Shown: positions 34,077 to 43,593 of the stretch, in pieces
Layout: each line of letters starts with the position of its first letter
How positions within the stretch are numbered: position 1 is the first letter of the stretch
DNA from: Lactiplantibacillus daowaiensis
Lineage (GTDB): Bacteria; Bacillota; Bacilli; Lactobacillales; Lactobacillaceae
Direction of reading: 5' to 3'
Assembly (NCBI RefSeq): GCF_005405085.1
Contig: NZ_BJDJ01000008.1
Span: forward strand, 53,881 to 117,880
Length of the DNA: 64,000 bases
Program-made: the position numbers and the translations under genes
Notes under the pieces: generated by a model
Told to the model about the DNA's origin: nothing
Seen by the model: only the letters and a program-made list of their open reading frames with translations
Databases searched by the model: none

Positions 34077-35339
34077 ATGAAGTGGCGAGTAGGTTGGGTA
34101 GCCTTGATTGCCAGTTTAATGGTGGGCGGTCTCGGGGCCCAAGCCGCCAGTCGGCCCAAGGCGGACTGGTTACATACCAAGGGGAATCGCATTGTGGATG
34201 CCCGGGGGAAAACCGTCCAGATTACGGGGTTAAATTGGTTTGGTTATAACACGGGGACCAATACCTTTGATGGCTTATGGACGGCTAACCTAGATAAGAC
34301 GGTCAAAGCCGTTGCTAATCATGGGTTTAATACGATTCGGGTGCCATTTTCAGTCCAGCTGGTTAAGGCGTGGTCGCAAAAAAAGTATCCGACCGCAAAT
34401 ATTAACCTCAGTACGAATGCGGCTTTGAAAGGGAAAACTAGTTTGCAGATTTGGCAGCGTTTTTTAGCAGATTGTCAAAAAGATGGCTTAAAAGTCATCA
34501 TTGATATCCATAGTGCTAAGAGTGATCCACAAGGGCAAAATGCACCGTTGTGGAAAGCGGGCCAATATACGACGAAAGACTACTATGCGGCGCTAACGTG
34601 GTTAGCCAAGCGCTATAAGACCAACGATACGATCATTGGCTATGATTTAAAAAATGAACCGCATGGCTTAGTGACGGATACAGCTTATGCCAAATGGGAT
34701 GGATCCAAAGCCAGCAATAATTGGCGGTATGTGGCCACCCAGGCTGGTAAAAAGGTGTTAAAAGCCAACCCACATGCGTTGGTCTTTGTCGAAGGGGTGC
34801 AAAGCACGCCGAAGCAATGGTCGACTGGCTATAAAAAGACGGCCCAGTATCATTACACGTTATGGGGTGCGAATTTACGCGGGGCCACGAAATATCCGGT
34901 GAAGGTCAAGCAGTCGCAACTAGTCTATTCAGTGCACGATTACGGGCCGAGTGTGGCGCCAAGCAGCTCGTGGTTGCAAGGCAGCTTGACATACAAGTCA
35001 TTAATGAAAAATTATTGGCGTCCTAACTGGTACTATTTGCATGCTAATAAAAAAGCACCGCTTTATATCGGCGAATGGGGTGGCTATTTAACGGGTCGTA
35101 ACTTGACGTGGATGAAAGCGGAACGCAAGCTCATTATGACGCACAAACTCAACTTTACGTATTGGTGTTTGAATAATAACTCCGGCGATACTGGTGGCTT
35201 ATTAAACAGCAACTGGACGAGTTGGAACAGTAAACTTTATCGGTTCGTCAAACCGGCGTTATGGCAGTCGAAAAAAGGCCAGTTTTATGGGCTAGATGGT
35301 CAAGTTAAACTTGGGACTAAGGGGCTACGCAAACCATAA
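34077..35339 (+). CDS. Secreted glycoside hydrolase family 5 (endoglucanase-like)
   Basis: 420 residues with a signal peptide (WVALIASLMVGGLGAQAA, cut near residue 24). GH5 features: ITGLNWFGYNTGT, Arg88 in NTIRVPF, general acid Glu194 in DLKNEPHG, His287/Tyr289 in VHDYG and nucleophile Glu333 in YIGEWGGY. Expected to hydrolyse beta-1,4- or beta-1,3/1,6-linked glucans or similar; specificity cannot be read. No cell-wall anchor or carbohydrate-binding module is visible. AAAAAGGAG ribosome-binding site, 15 bases after the HIRAN gene. Confidence 0.86.
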   Translation: MKWRVGWVALIASLMVGGLGAQAASRPKADWLHTKGNRIVDARGKTVQITGLNWFGYNTGTNTFDGLWTANLDKTVKAVANHGFNTIRVPFSVQLVKAWSQKKYPTANINLSTNAALKGKTSLQIWQRFLADCQKDGLKVIIDIHSAKSDPQGQNAPLWKAGQYTTKDYYAALTWLAKRYKTNDTIIGYDLKNEPHGLVTDTAYAKWDGSKASNNWRYVATQAGKKVLKANPHALVFVEGVQSTPKQWSTGYKKTAQYHYTLWGANLRGATKYPVKVKQSQLVYSVHDYGPSVAPSSSWLQGSLTYKSLMKNYWRPNWYYLHANKKAPLYIGEWGGYLTGRNLTWMKAERKLIMTHKLNFTYWCLNNNSGDTGGLLNSNWTSWNSKLYRFVKPALWQSKKGQFYGLDGQVKLGTKGLRKP

Positions 35340-35371
35340 AAAAAGCGTAGCCAACAAGCACTACGCGAGTT

Positions 35372-35402
35372 AACCGCAATCAGGTTGGTTGCGGTTATTT
35401 TT
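35372..35402. terminator. Terminator between GH5 and Nudix genes
   Basis: AACCGCAA/TTGCGGTT arms and a T-run on the plus strand. A second smaller hairpin GCGTAG/CTACGC lies at about 35344-35365. Confidence 0.7.
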
Positions 35403-35850
35403 GTAAGAATTTTTGGGCAGCTGTTAACATATCGGCCGTTTGTTGATTCATTAATGGCGGCAAGTTGTCAAAATCAAAGTAATCGAGTTTGACGGTTTCA
35501 TCGGTGGCTTTGGTGAGCACGTGGCCGCCAATGGCTTGGACCAAAAAGAGCTGTGAAATCGTCTGCGTCACGTCGCCATTAGGATACGTCGTCTCACCAC
35601 GATCGAACATGCCGATGGGAGCGATGATCTTAACTTGAACGCCACTATCTTCTAGATACTCGCGCACACAAGCTTCGGCATAGGTTTCACCGTATTCGAG
35701 ATAACCGCCTGGCAAGCTCCAATTGTGCGTATCAGTCCGTAAGTTCAATAAAACTTGTTGCTGGTCATTGACTAAAATCCCGGCCGCTGTGTTTAGAATC
35801 AGTGGTTTGTGGCCGACTAATGCCCGGATTTCTTGGATATAATTTGCCAT
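35395..35850 (-). CDS. Nudix hydrolase
   Basis: 151 residues. The Nudix box reads GGYLEYGETYAEACVREYLE followed by DSGV: G, E, R, E and E are in place, with Asp at the last acidic metal position. It would hydrolyse a nucleoside diphosphate linked to another group. AAGGCGG precedes the ATG. Convergent with the GH5 gene. Confidence 0.85.
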   Translation of the reverse strand: MANYIQEIRALVGHKPLILNTAAGILVNDQQQVLLNLRTDTHNWSLPGGYLEYGETYAEACVREYLEDSGVQVKIIAPIGMFDRGETTYPNGDVTQTISQLFLVQAIGGHVLTKATDETVKLDYFDFDNLPPLMNQQTADMLTAAQKFLQK

Positions 35851-36070
35851 ACAAGCACCGCCTTCTGATTAAGATACCCCTATTATAGCGAATATCTTGA
35901 TTGTAGCGGTAAATTAAATTTTACTAAGAAACGTAAAGCTAAGTGCGACAAGGGTTAAACTGACTTTGACTAGTTAAACCCCAGTTGCGTATCAGCATTT
36001 TTTTAGTTACCATGGAAGCTATATGCTGTTTAAAACAGTAGGTTCTTTATTAACGAAAAGAGAGAAGTAT

Positions 36071-37432
36071 ATGCAAAGAAAACTAAGTACGGGCCAGATG
36101 CAGATGATTGCACTGGGCGGCACGATCGGGGTCGGTCTCTTTATGGGATCGAGTTCGACGATCAAATGGACCGGGCCGTCGGTGTTGATTGCCTATCTGA
36201 TATCGGGCGCTTTCTTGTATCTAATTATGCGGGCATTAGGCGAAATGTTGTACGTTGATCCTAATACGGGTTCGTTTGCGAAGTTTGCTTCCGAATATAT
36301 CCACCCGGTCTTTGGGTACTTAACGGCTTGGAGCAATGTGTTCCAATTTGTCGTGGTCGGCATGAGTGAAATGATCGCGTTAGGCGGTTATTGTCGGTAT
36401 TGGTGGCCGAATTTACCCGATTGGGTCCCCGGGTTAATTGCGATTGCCTTTTTATGTGCCGCTAACTTGATTTCAGTCAAGATGTTCGGGACGCTGGAAA
36501 CTTGGTTCTCCCTTATCAAAGTGGTGACGATCATCTTAATGATCATTGCTGGCTTGGGCCTGATTTTATTTGGGTTTGGGAATGGTGGTCATGCGATTGG
36601 GATTAGCAACTTGTGGCGCCACGGCTTCTTTACTGGCGGGGTCAAAGGGTTTGTCTTTGCCTTATCCATCGTGCTAGCCTCCTATCAAGGAATCGAATTG
36701 ATCGGGGTGACGGCCGGTGAAGCTGAAAACCCACAAAGCACGTTGGTCAAGGCCATCCGCTCAACGGTAGCTCGGATTCTGATCTTTTATGTCGGTGCCA
36801 TTTTTGTGATCGTCAGCATTTATCCTTGGGACAAGTTGAGTCAAATCGGCTCACCATTCGTTCAAACGTTCGCAAAGATTGGGATCACTGCGGCGGCTTC
36901 CATTATTAACTTTGTCGTCATTACAGCGTCCTTGTCAGGGACTAATTCGGGGATCTATAGTGCGAGTCGGATGACTTACACGTTGGCTGAAAATCATCAA
37001 TTGCCCAAGAAGATGACGCTACTCAATCGCCATGGGGTACCGTTTTACGCGGTAATCTCCATCTCAGTTGGGATTTTAATTGGGATCATCTTGAATGTGG
37101 TCTTACCGATCTTCTTTAAAGATGCCAGTGAGATCTTCGTGATGGTCTATAGTTCGAGTGTGTTGCCAGGGATGGTGCCATGGTTTGTGATTTTAGTGAG
37201 TCAAATCGAATTCCGCCGTCAAAATGCGGATAAGATGTTGAATCATCCATTTAAAATGCCATTATCGCCATTTTCAAATTATTTAACGTTAGCTTTCTTA
37301 GCGTTAACGTTAGTCTTCATGTTCATTAATCCAGAAACCCGCTACTCGATTTTAGTCGGGGTGGTTTTCTTAGCAATTATGACCTTGATCTATTTCCGTA
37401 AATATCATCATCGCACGGTCAGCGATGATTAA
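36071..37432 (+). CDS. APC-family amino acid permease
   Basis: 453 residues from MQRKLSTGQMQMIALGGTIGVGL, with about 12 membrane segments. The consensus IALGGTIGVGLFMGSSSTI near the start and GELIGVTAGEAENPQ-like ELIGVTAGEAENPQSTL place it in the amino acid transporter group of APC. Substrate is not predictable. AGAGAGAAG upstream supports this start over the open frame from 36023. Confidence 0.85.
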   Translation: MQRKLSTGQMQMIALGGTIGVGLFMGSSSTIKWTGPSVLIAYLISGAFLYLIMRALGEMLYVDPNTGSFAKFASEYIHPVFGYLTAWSNVFQFVVVGMSEMIALGGYCRYWWPNLPDWVPGLIAIAFLCAANLISVKMFGTLETWFSLIKVVTIILMIIAGLGLILFGFGNGGHAIGISNLWRHGFFTGGVKGFVFALSIVLASYQGIELIGVTAGEAENPQSTLVKAIRSTVARILIFYVGAIFVIVSIYPWDKLSQIGSPFVQTFAKIGITAAASIINFVVITASLSGTNSGIYSASRMTYTLAENHQLPKKMTLLNRHGVPFYAVISISVGILIGIILNVVLPIFFKDASEIFVMVYSSSVLPGMVPWFVILVSQIEFRRQNADKMLNHPFKMPLSPFSNYLTLAFLALTLVFMFINPETRYSILVGVVFLAIMTLIYFRKYHHRTVSDD

Positions 37433-37437
37433 ATAAA

Positions 37438-37464
37438 AGTCGTATCCTAGTGATACGGCTTTTT
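37438..37464 (+). terminator. Terminator of permease gene
   Basis: AGTCGTATC/GATACGGCT arms followed by TTTTT. Confidence 0.75.
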
Positions 37465-37516
37465 GATTTGAGCATAAATGCGTTAAAATAAAACAAACAT
37501 TAACGGAGGAATTCGC

Positions 37517-38197
37517 ATGGTAAAACAAGGACATTATGCCAAATCGAGTCGTAAGAAAGTCGTGCGGCGATTCAAGCAGCATCACGCGGTCCACGAAGAT
37601 CGTGCCATTGATGATGCTAAGCTTAAAGACTTCTTATTAGTTCGATACCATCTGACCCAGGCGAAAAGCCAGCGGGTCGTGGTTCAAAAAACGATGCAGC
37701 AATTTTTCGGTAATTGGTTACAACTGGCAACGACTGATAATGCTAAAACATGGGATGTAACGGCTTTGACCAAGCAAACTTTGCAATTATCGAACTGTCA
37801 ATTGCCATGGCAATATTATGCCGTGGTCAATCAACAGTTTGCGACTTGGCAAGCTTTTCTAACTAAAGAAGCCCCAGCCGTTCCGTTGGCTGAACGGGTG
37901 ACACTCACGACGCTTTTAACGCCAGCATCTTGGCAGAATATGTTGAGTCAACAATTAGCTGTAAACGGGTTATTAGGGACTTTGGGTGGCGATGTGACGT
38001 TGTTACAGCAAATTAAAACGGCCCAAATCACGCAATTACAGGCCAGTTTAAGTCAAGAACAACGGCTTGATTGGACTAAAGTTGCCGCCTTGTGTGACCC
38101 CATTAAGCTTGAAACGGCTGATTTTGATCAGGGCATGCAAGGGTTATTACGCCGATTACTAAAATTGACACCACTAGATTTTAACGAAGTGGACTGA
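37517..38197 (+). CDS. Hypothetical soluble protein
   Basis: 226 residues, ribosome-binding site GGAGGA. The first 35 residues are strongly basic and His-rich (SSRKKVVRRFKQHHAVHE). The rest is helical and Gln/Leu-rich with no signal peptide or membrane segment. I do not recognise a family. The basic N-terminus could bind nucleic acid, which is only a suggestion. Confidence 0.6.
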   Translation: MVKQGHYAKSSRKKVVRRFKQHHAVHEDRAIDDAKLKDFLLVRYHLTQAKSQRVVVQKTMQQFFGNWLQLATTDNAKTWDVTALTKQTLQLSNCQLPWQYYAVVNQQFATWQAFLTKEAPAVPLAERVTLTTLLTPASWQNMLSQQLAVNGLLGTLGGDVTLLQQIKTAQITQLQASLSQEQRLDWTKVAALCDPIKLETADFDQGMQGLLRRLLKLTPLDFNEVD

Positions 38198-38210
38198 TTA
38201 GTCAACATAA

Positions 38211-38244
38211 AAAGGGCTAGCTAAAATTTAGCTGGTCCTTTTTT
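38211..38244. terminator. Bidirectional terminator
   Basis: Arms 38211-38225 and 38227-38241 with A-run and T-run ends between convergent genes. Confidence 0.82.
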
Positions 38245-38261
38245 GATGCTGAGATAAAACC

Positions 38262-39152
38262 TTAATTTTGATAGGCATAGACAGCGGCCATGGCGTTACT
38301 AATCGTTGGTGTGATTGGTAGATAGGTGAATGGTAAGCCAGTCGCTGTGAGAGCTTGTTGCAATTGCTCACGGTAATAAGTGTTCTTTTCCAAGACTGAA
38401 CCGGCAACTGCCACCTTAACTGGATCATCGTCAGCCCATTTGCCTTTGTGCCGCGCTTGAACGATTTTAGTTGCTAAGCCAGTGGTCGCTACTTGGACGA
38501 TCTTGGTTGCGGTTGGGTCACCAGCGGCAGCTTGGGCTAAGACGAAGGGGGCTAACTTAGCCACGTGACCTTTATCCCATTGGTAGAAGTGGTCGATCAG
38601 TTCAAAGACGGACTTTAACCCTAAATGGGCCAATAATGCTTGCCCAAAGGCCGTCGGTTGACGATCATCGGCTTCTTCCGTTACTTGTTGCACCGCCATC
38701 CGACTCAAGTGATAGCCACTACCTTCATCACCTAATAAATGGCCCCAGCCACCCGCACTGAATTGTTGCTGCCCGTCGGTACCAATCACGATTGACCCAG
38801 TACCCGCAATCGTAACTAACCCAGCTTGACCATGTAACTTGGCGATTAAAGCGAGCTGGGCATCGTTCATCAGTTGAATGTTTTCAACGGGTAAATTCAG
38901 TTGTTGGCGAAAACGGTCAACGAATTGATAGGCGCGCAAACCGGCAATGCCGATCGTGATGGCTTGGCAAGTGCCATCGATACTTGCTAATAGTTTTTGA
39001 AGTGCATTGCGAATATTGTTTAAGGCGCGTAAGTCATCAACCATTAAATTGGCCGGACCGGTGACGGTTGTTTTGAGTGGCTCGCCGGTGAGCCGATAAG
39101 CAATCGCCGTCGTATTTGTTCCGCCACAATCAACCCCAATGACATAATCCAT
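38262..39152 (-). CDS. BadF/BcrAD-family amino-sugar kinase (GlcNAc/MurNAc kinase)
   Basis: 297 residues from MDYVIGVDCGGTNT; AAAGGGG ends nine bases before this ATG. ASKHA-fold phosphate motifs VDCGGTNTTAIAY, ITIAGTGSIVIG and GGWGHLLGDEGSGYHLS are typical of N-acetylglucosamine kinase and of clostridial MurK. In this operon it would phosphorylate GlcNAc, or GlcNAc and MurNAc, released from a disaccharide. It is 19 bases downstream of murQ. Confidence 0.8.
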   Translation of the reverse strand: MDYVIGVDCGGTNTTAIAYRLTGEPLKTTVTGPANLMVDDLRALNNIRNALQKLLASIDGTCQAITIGIAGLRAYQFVDRFRQQLNLPVENIQLMNDAQLALIAKLHGQAGLVTIAGTGSIVIGTDGQQQFSAGGWGHLLGDEGSGYHLSRMAVQQVTEEADDRQPTAFGQALLAHLGLKSVFELIDHFYQWDKGHVAKLAPFVLAQAAAGDPTATKIVQVATTGLATKIVQARHKGKWADDDPVKVAVAGSVLEKNTYYREQLQQALTATGLPFTYLPITPTISNAMAAVYAYQN

Positions 39153-39171
39153 CTGTGACATCCCCTTTGTG

Positions 39172-40065
39172 TTATAAGGCATCGCGCACGACACCTGACG
39201 CCTTGACCAGCCGGGTTTGTGCCGTCGCTGCATCGACATCAGCTAAGGCCATTACAATGGCCGTCTTGACGTCTTGATGGGCCGCTTCAAATAATTGCGC
39301 AGCCGTATCAGCATCAACACCGGTGGCGAGTTCGACAATGTGTTTAGCCCGAATGACCAGCTTTTCGTTGGTTGGTTTGACGTCGACCATTAAATTATGA
39401 TAAACCTTACCGATTTTAACCATCGAAATCGTTGATAACATGTTTAAGACCATCTTTTCAGCGGTCCCGGCTTTGAGTCTAGTTGACCCGGATAAGACTT
39501 CAGGACCGGGGGTGACTTCAATGGCGACTTTTGCAATGTCACTAATCGCGGCATGTTGGTTGCAAGCTAAGCTAATCGTTGCCGCGCCGACTTGGTTGGC
39601 ATATTTTAAGGCCCCAATGACATATGGGGTACGGCCACTAGCTGCGAGTCCCACGACCGCATCATTTTTGGTTAAATGTAAAGCGGTCAAGTCCTGTTCA
39701 CCAAGGGTCAAGGAATCTTCCGCACCTTCTACGGCAACGGTCATCGCTTGATCACCACCCGCGATAATCCCACGGACCATGGCTGGGTCGGTCCCAAACG
39801 TGGGCACACATTCAGCAGCGTCTAAAACGCCTAGTCGGCCGCTGGTGCCGGCCCCCATGTAGATTAACCGACCGCCAGCTTTGAGTGCTGGGACGATGAG
39901 ATCAATGGCATTGGTAATCGCTGGAATTTGAGATTGAATGCTTTGACTGACTTTGGCATCTTCTTGATTCATTAAAGTGACAATCGCGGCCGTCGACATT
40001 TCATCTAAATGGGCACTGGCGGGGTTGCGGCTTTCAGTCGTTAATTGATTGATATCTGATTTCAA
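39172..40065 (-). CDS. murQ: N-acetylmuramic acid 6-phosphate etherase
   Basis: 297 residues; SIS-fold enzyme that removes the lactyl ether of MurNAc-6-P to give GlcNAc-6-P and lactate. Motifs: [16 protein letters not shown] at the N-terminus, [24 protein letters not shown] and [22 protein letters not shown] precedes the ATG. Follows mupG in the same direction after a hairpin. Confidence 0.93.
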   Translation of the reverse strand: MKSDINQLTTESRNPASAHLDEMSTAAIVTLMNQEDAKVSQSIQSQIPAITNAIDLIVPALKAGGRLIYMGAGTSGRLGVLDAAECVPTFGTDPAMVRGIIAGGDQAMTVAVEGAEDSLTLGEQDLTALHLTKNDAVVGLAASGRTPYVIGALKYANQVGAATISLACNQHAAISDIAKVAIEVTPGPEVLSGSTRLKAGTAEKMVLNMLSTISMVKIGKVYHNLMVDVKPTNEKLVIRAKHIVELATGVDADTAAQLFEAAHQDVKTAIVMALADVDAATAQTRLVKASGVVRDAL

Positions 40066-40096
40066 ATTGCTTCCTCCTTAGACTGAACCTAAAAGA

Positions 40097-40126
40097 GGAG
40101 CTACGGCAATGAATTGCCGCAGCTCC
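40097..40126 (-). terminator. Hairpin between mupG and murQ
   Basis: Perfect 13-bp arms (40097-40109 and 40114-40126) with a four-base loop and TCTTTT on the minus-strand side. It would read as an intra-operon terminator or RNA-processing hairpin. murQ and the kinase start directly after it, so partial read-through is expected. Confidence 0.55.
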
Positions 40127-40138
40127 CCCAGCTGACTG

Positions 40139-41239
40139 TCACTTGGTTGGGTGCGCATCCTCAAACCGGAATTTCATCCAAGGACGAATATACGGGATTA
40201 GGAATTGTTCATCAGCAACTAAATGGCCGACAACATTTTTATGTTGATCGATATTAGGCATCGTTTGTTTGACGATATTGACTTCACCTTTATATTGACC
40301 AAAGGAATCGTTACCGATAACCACGTCGCCGGGTTGCAAGGTCGCGACGGCATGATTGACCGGAATACTTTGATCTTTATATTGAAGTTTCACAAAAGTT
40401 GACCGCACACTGTAACTGTTGACATCACCACGGTTGAAGTGTTGATGGTCAAGTAAGATCTCACGTTCCAATGGGGTCGCAGCAGCATCAAAGTCGACCG
40501 CTAAGCTTAATTGCGCTTGGTTGAGTTGACTAAGTTGTTGCAACTCAGCATCACTGGCGAATTGATTACTGATCAAAACGTCATCGATCAAACCAGTCGC
40601 AAATAAGTGCTTGGCTTGAACGGCAATCGGCAAGTCGCGGTGGATTTCCAAAGTTGGTAAGCCATCGTTAAACGGATGTGGTCCCGTTGTGGCCACTTGT
40701 GACGTGACAAAAGCCGCCGTTTTTAACCCCATTTGGCGATACTTTTCAGTACATTTTGTGAAGAAGTCTAAATCCAAACCGGTAAAGCGTTGTGGGTAGA
40801 AATTATGACACCCGCTTAAACGTTGCTTATTCGGTAGGTACGACATGATATTACCGATATTACCAGTGTCGACGGAGAGGTTCAACTCGATATCTAAACC
40901 AGAATCCTCATAACTCATCATGGATTCGGTCAAGCCGTCGAAATTGGCATCTAGTCGAATGGCACTGGCGCCTAAGTCTTTAAATAGCGCTAAATGATGG
41001 TAATCAACACCTAAAGTGTCAAACAAACGAGGATTGGCATCAATCGTCACATACATCCCCAGGTCGTTAGCGACCGTGAAGACTTTTTTGAATTGCGCTA
41101 AAATCTCGTCCTTGTTTTCAGGCGTAACATCTAACAAACTGGCAAAGACCCGTTTGAAACCATAGTTAGCGGCTTTTTTGAGATAAGCAATACTCTCGGC
41201 CGTTGGTGCTTTGGTTGGATAAACTGAAATTCCTAACAT
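40139..41239 (-). CDS. mupG: 6-phospho-N-acetylmuramidase MupG (DUF871)
   Basis: 366 residues. N-terminal TIM barrel (MLGISVYPTKAPTAESIAYL, YVTIDANPRLF, IRLDANFDG, SGCHNFYPQRFTGLD) and a C-terminal cyclophilin-like domain, the layout of DUF871. In Staphylococcus MupG splits MurNAc-6-P-GlcNAc inside the cell. Here it sits between a PTS IIC and MurQ, so the same role is likely. Confidence 0.85.
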   Translation of the reverse strand: MLGISVYPTKAPTAESIAYLKKAANYGFKRVFASLLDVTPENKDEILAQFKKVFTVANDLGMYVTIDANPRLFDTLGVDYHHLALFKDLGASAIRLDANFDGLTESMMSYEDSGLDIELNLSVDTGNIGNIMSYLPNKQRLSGCHNFYPQRFTGLDLDFFTKCTEKYRQMGLKTAAFVTSQVATTGPHPFNDGLPTLEIHRDLPIAVQAKHLFATGLIDDVLISNQFASDAELQQLSQLNQAQLSLAVDFDAAATPLEREILLDHQHFNRGDVNSYSVRSTFVKLQYKDQSIPVNHAVATLQPGDVVIGNDSFGQYKGEVNIVKQTMPNIDQHKNVVGHLVADEQFLIPYIRPWMKFRFEDAHPTK

Positions 41240-41261
41240 ATTCTTCTAACCCTCTAATCGC

Positions 41262-42611
41262 TTATTCAGCTGGTGCAGCTTCAGCAGCGGCTGCTTTTGC
41301 AGCATCTTCGGCAGCAGCTTTTTGTTCGTTCTTTAATTGATTACGGTCCCAAATCTTGAAGAATGGGTAGTAAATAAAGACGGCAACGACAATGTTAATG
41401 GTACATAAGACGGCCGCACGCCAGTCCCAAGCCGTGGTCATTAAGGCCCCAATTGGTCCAGGTAAGGTCCAAGGGACTAAGGCAACGGTCCGACTGACCA
41501 TATGGGTGACCATCGCAAACCAAGTAATGATCCCCATGACTAATGGTGCGACAACGAATGGAATCGCAAAGTATGGGTTCATCACAATTGGCACACCGAA
41601 GATAACGGGTTCATTGATGTTAAAGATCCCAGGAATAATGGTCACTTTCCCGATGGTCTTCCCATAACTTGATTTCGAGAAGAATGCTAACAAGATACAT
41701 AGTGACAAGGTTGCCCCAGCACCACCGACATAAACGAACCATTGGAAGAATTGTTCAGTCATGAAGTGAGGTGCGTTAGCAGCAGTCACGCCACTCTTAG
41801 AAAGGGCAGCAATATTAGCGTTCAGGTTTGGATACCAGAGAGGCCAGAAGATTGGGGTTGCTAAAGCGGCCCCATGAATCCCAAATAGCCAAGCAATATC
41901 CGTTAATAAGATTGGCACGATAACTGACGCTAAATTATCTTTCCCAAAGTAAGCTAATGGGCTAAAGATCCATTGTAAGAAGGCGTTAACGTCAAAGCCA
42001 AAGCCAACGTGAATGACCCAAGCAACCACGATTAAGAAAGTTGCAGGGATTAATGCTGAAAATGATGCCGCAACAGCTGGTGGTACCCCATCAGGCATCT
42101 TAATGACCATGTTGTGGGTCCGACAGAAGCGGGTGACTTCAGCAGTCGCAATCCCAGCTAACATCGCTGTAAAGAGCCCAGCGGCCCCAAAGTTAGTTAG
42201 TGGGACCACAGTAGCCGCCGCTTTTAAACCTAACGCTTTCATGGCCGCCGGGGTGGTGGCAGCGATTGGTTTAACGGCTAAAAGCAAGAACACCATGACC
42301 GAGACGACCCCAGTTGAGATTCGGTCAAAATTGTAACCTTCTGCTAAACGTCCGGCGATCGCGAAAGCCGCGTAAATCGCCATGAACCCCATTGAAAAAT
42401 TAATCGGAATAGCTAAACCAGCAGCATAAGGCTTAATAAAATTAGTCCAAGCAGTAATTGGTAATTGCGTTACGATTGTAAAGAATGATCCCACGATCGC
42501 AACGGGAATAATGACGGCCATCCCATCACGAATTGCCCGCAAGTAACGGTTAGCGGCAATTTTACCCATGACTTCGACAGTTCTGTCTTTCCATGAACTT
42601 GATTGATCCAT
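41262..42611 (-). CDS. PTS IIC permease, lactose/cellobiose family, of the muropeptide-sugar operon
   Basis: 449 residues with about ten membrane segments. Family markers are GIHGAALATPIFWPLW, INEPVIFGVPIVMNP and VPWTLPGPIGALMTTAWDWRA. The cytoplasmic tail is Ala/Glu-rich (KAAAEDAAKAAAAEAAPAE). IIA and IIB are not encoded next to it. In Staphylococcus the equivalent gene (murP) is a glucose-family EIIBC, so this is a different permease type in the same role, probably for GlcNAc-MurNAc. AAGGAG ribosome-binding site. CcpA and GntR sites lie upstream. Confidence 0.85.
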   Translation of the reverse strand: MDQSSSWKDRTVEVMGKIAANRYLRAIRDGMAVIIPVAIVGSFFTIVTQLPITAWTNFIKPYAAGLAIPINFSMGFMAIYAAFAIAGRLAEGYNFDRISTGVVSVMVFLLLAVKPIAATTPAAMKALGLKAAATVVPLTNFGAAGLFTAMLAGIATAEVTRFCRTHNMVIKMPDGVPPAVAASFSALIPATFLIVVAWVIHVGFGFDVNAFLQWIFSPLAYFGKDNLASVIVPILLTDIAWLFGIHGAALATPIFWPLWYPNLNANIAALSKSGVTAANAPHFMTEQFFQWFVYVGGAGATLSLCILLAFFSKSSYGKTIGKVTIIPGIFNINEPVIFGVPIVMNPYFAIPFVVAPLVMGIITWFAMVTHMVSRTVALVPWTLPGPIGALMTTAWDWRAAVLCTINIVVAVFIYYPFFKIWDRNQLKNEQKAAAEDAAKAAAAEAAPAE

Positions 42612-42679
42612 TAAAACTCATCTCCTTAAAAAATTTAAAGTGACGCTAAATCCCCCATTAGCAACCCTCCTGACTCATT

Positions 42680-42697
42680 AAGTTAATGCATTAACTT
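42680..42697. promoter_or_regulatory. GntR operator 1
   Basis: Perfect 18-bp palindrome AAGTTAATGCATTAACTT, just downstream of the -10 box of the PTS operon promoter. Its position fits direct repression by the divergent GntR protein. Confidence 0.7.
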
Positions 42698-42710
42698 GAA
42701 TTCACCACCG

Positions 42711-42748
42711 AGTATAGCATATGATATTAATAAAGTTAACGCTTACAA
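42711..42748 (-). promoter_or_regulatory. PTS-mupG-murQ promoter overlapped by a cre site
   Basis: Minus-strand -35 TTAACT (42734-42739), 17 bases, -10 TATACT (42711-42716). TTGTAAGCGTTAACT (42734-42748 on the minus strand) fits all 15 positions of the cre consensus WTGNAANCGNWNNCW and covers the -35 box, so CcpA should repress. Confidence 0.72.
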
Positions 42749-42796
42749 GTGCTGAAAAACCACGACGTAACATAATTCAGGGTTAAGTATATACAT

Positions 42797-42810
42797 TTAA
42801 TGTGTTAACT
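42797..42810. promoter_or_regulatory. GntR operator 2
   Basis: TTAATGTGTTAACT matches the core of operator 1 at 12 of 14 bases and lies 35 bases before the gntR start, which would give autoregulation. Confidence 0.55.
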
Positions 42811-42844
42811 GAAAGTAAGCAGCTATTCAAAGGGGGTGGCGCAG

Positions 42845-43576
42845 ATGAGTCGCAAGGAGCCCATCTACAAAACGATTTTAAATGCACTGATTATGGAATT
42901 AAACTCGAATCATTTTAAAAAGAATGATCCGTTTTATAGTGAAAAGGAACTGCGCCAAAAGTATCAAGTCAGTTCCACGACGGTGGTACGGGTGTTGAAC
43001 ACGTTGGCCGATCAAGGGTATATCCACCGCATTCAAGGTAAGGGGAGTTTCGTATCCAAGTTCAATCGTGGCACGGCGGTCAAGATCACTGATACCCATG
43101 CTTATGATCTCGACGATGAAGCGGTCGCGATTTTGGTCGTGAATGACCAGACGCCAATCGTGGCCGCCAGTAAGTTTGCGCCAACTGCAGCCACCTGGTA
43201 TTTCGAGCGGTTGCGTGAGATTCAAGCGGTGCCGTTTGAATTTTCACGATCATGGTACTTAAAGTCGTTAGTGCCTGCGGCGAGTGTCAAACACCCGCGG
43301 GAACTACATTCGATTTATGCCCTGATTCGCAAGCAGGCTAAATTAGACTTAGCCCGCCAACCGTTTGAGCAAGAATATACGGTGACGACGGTGCCGGATC
43401 AACGGGTCGCTGATTACTTACATGTCGGTCGTGATGCCATGGTGGTCCAAATTGAACGCTGGGTCTTTCAGGCGGGGCAACCGTTAGAATATACGTTGAG
43501 TTACTTGTTACCAAATTACTTTGGGTTACACTTAACGAGTGAATCCCAACCAGTAATTGCTAGTGATATTCGTTAA
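42845..43576 (+). CDS. GntR/HutC-family transcriptional regulator
   Basis: About 243 residues from MSRKEPIYK; AGGGGG ends eight bases upstream, and the GTG at 42836 overlaps that site. N-terminal winged helix (FYSEKELRQKYQVSSTTVVRVLNTLADQGYIHRIQGKGSFV) and a C-terminal UTRA ligand domain. Divergent from the PTS-mupG-murQ-kinase operon with two matching palindromes between. The ligand is probably a phosphorylated amino sugar such as MurNAc-6-P. Confidence 0.85.
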   Translation: MSRKEPIYKTILNALIMELNSNHFKKNDPFYSEKELRQKYQVSSTTVVRVLNTLADQGYIHRIQGKGSFVSKFNRGTAVKITDTHAYDLDDEAVAILVVNDQTPIVAASKFAPTAATWYFERLREIQAVPFEFSRSWYLKSLVPAASVKHPRELHSIYALIRKQAKLDLARQPFEQEYTVTTVPDQRVADYLHVGRDAMVVQIERWVFQAGQPLEYTLSYLLPNYFGLHLTSESQPVIASDIR

Positions 43577-43593
43577 GCAGTGGGGGGCTGAAG

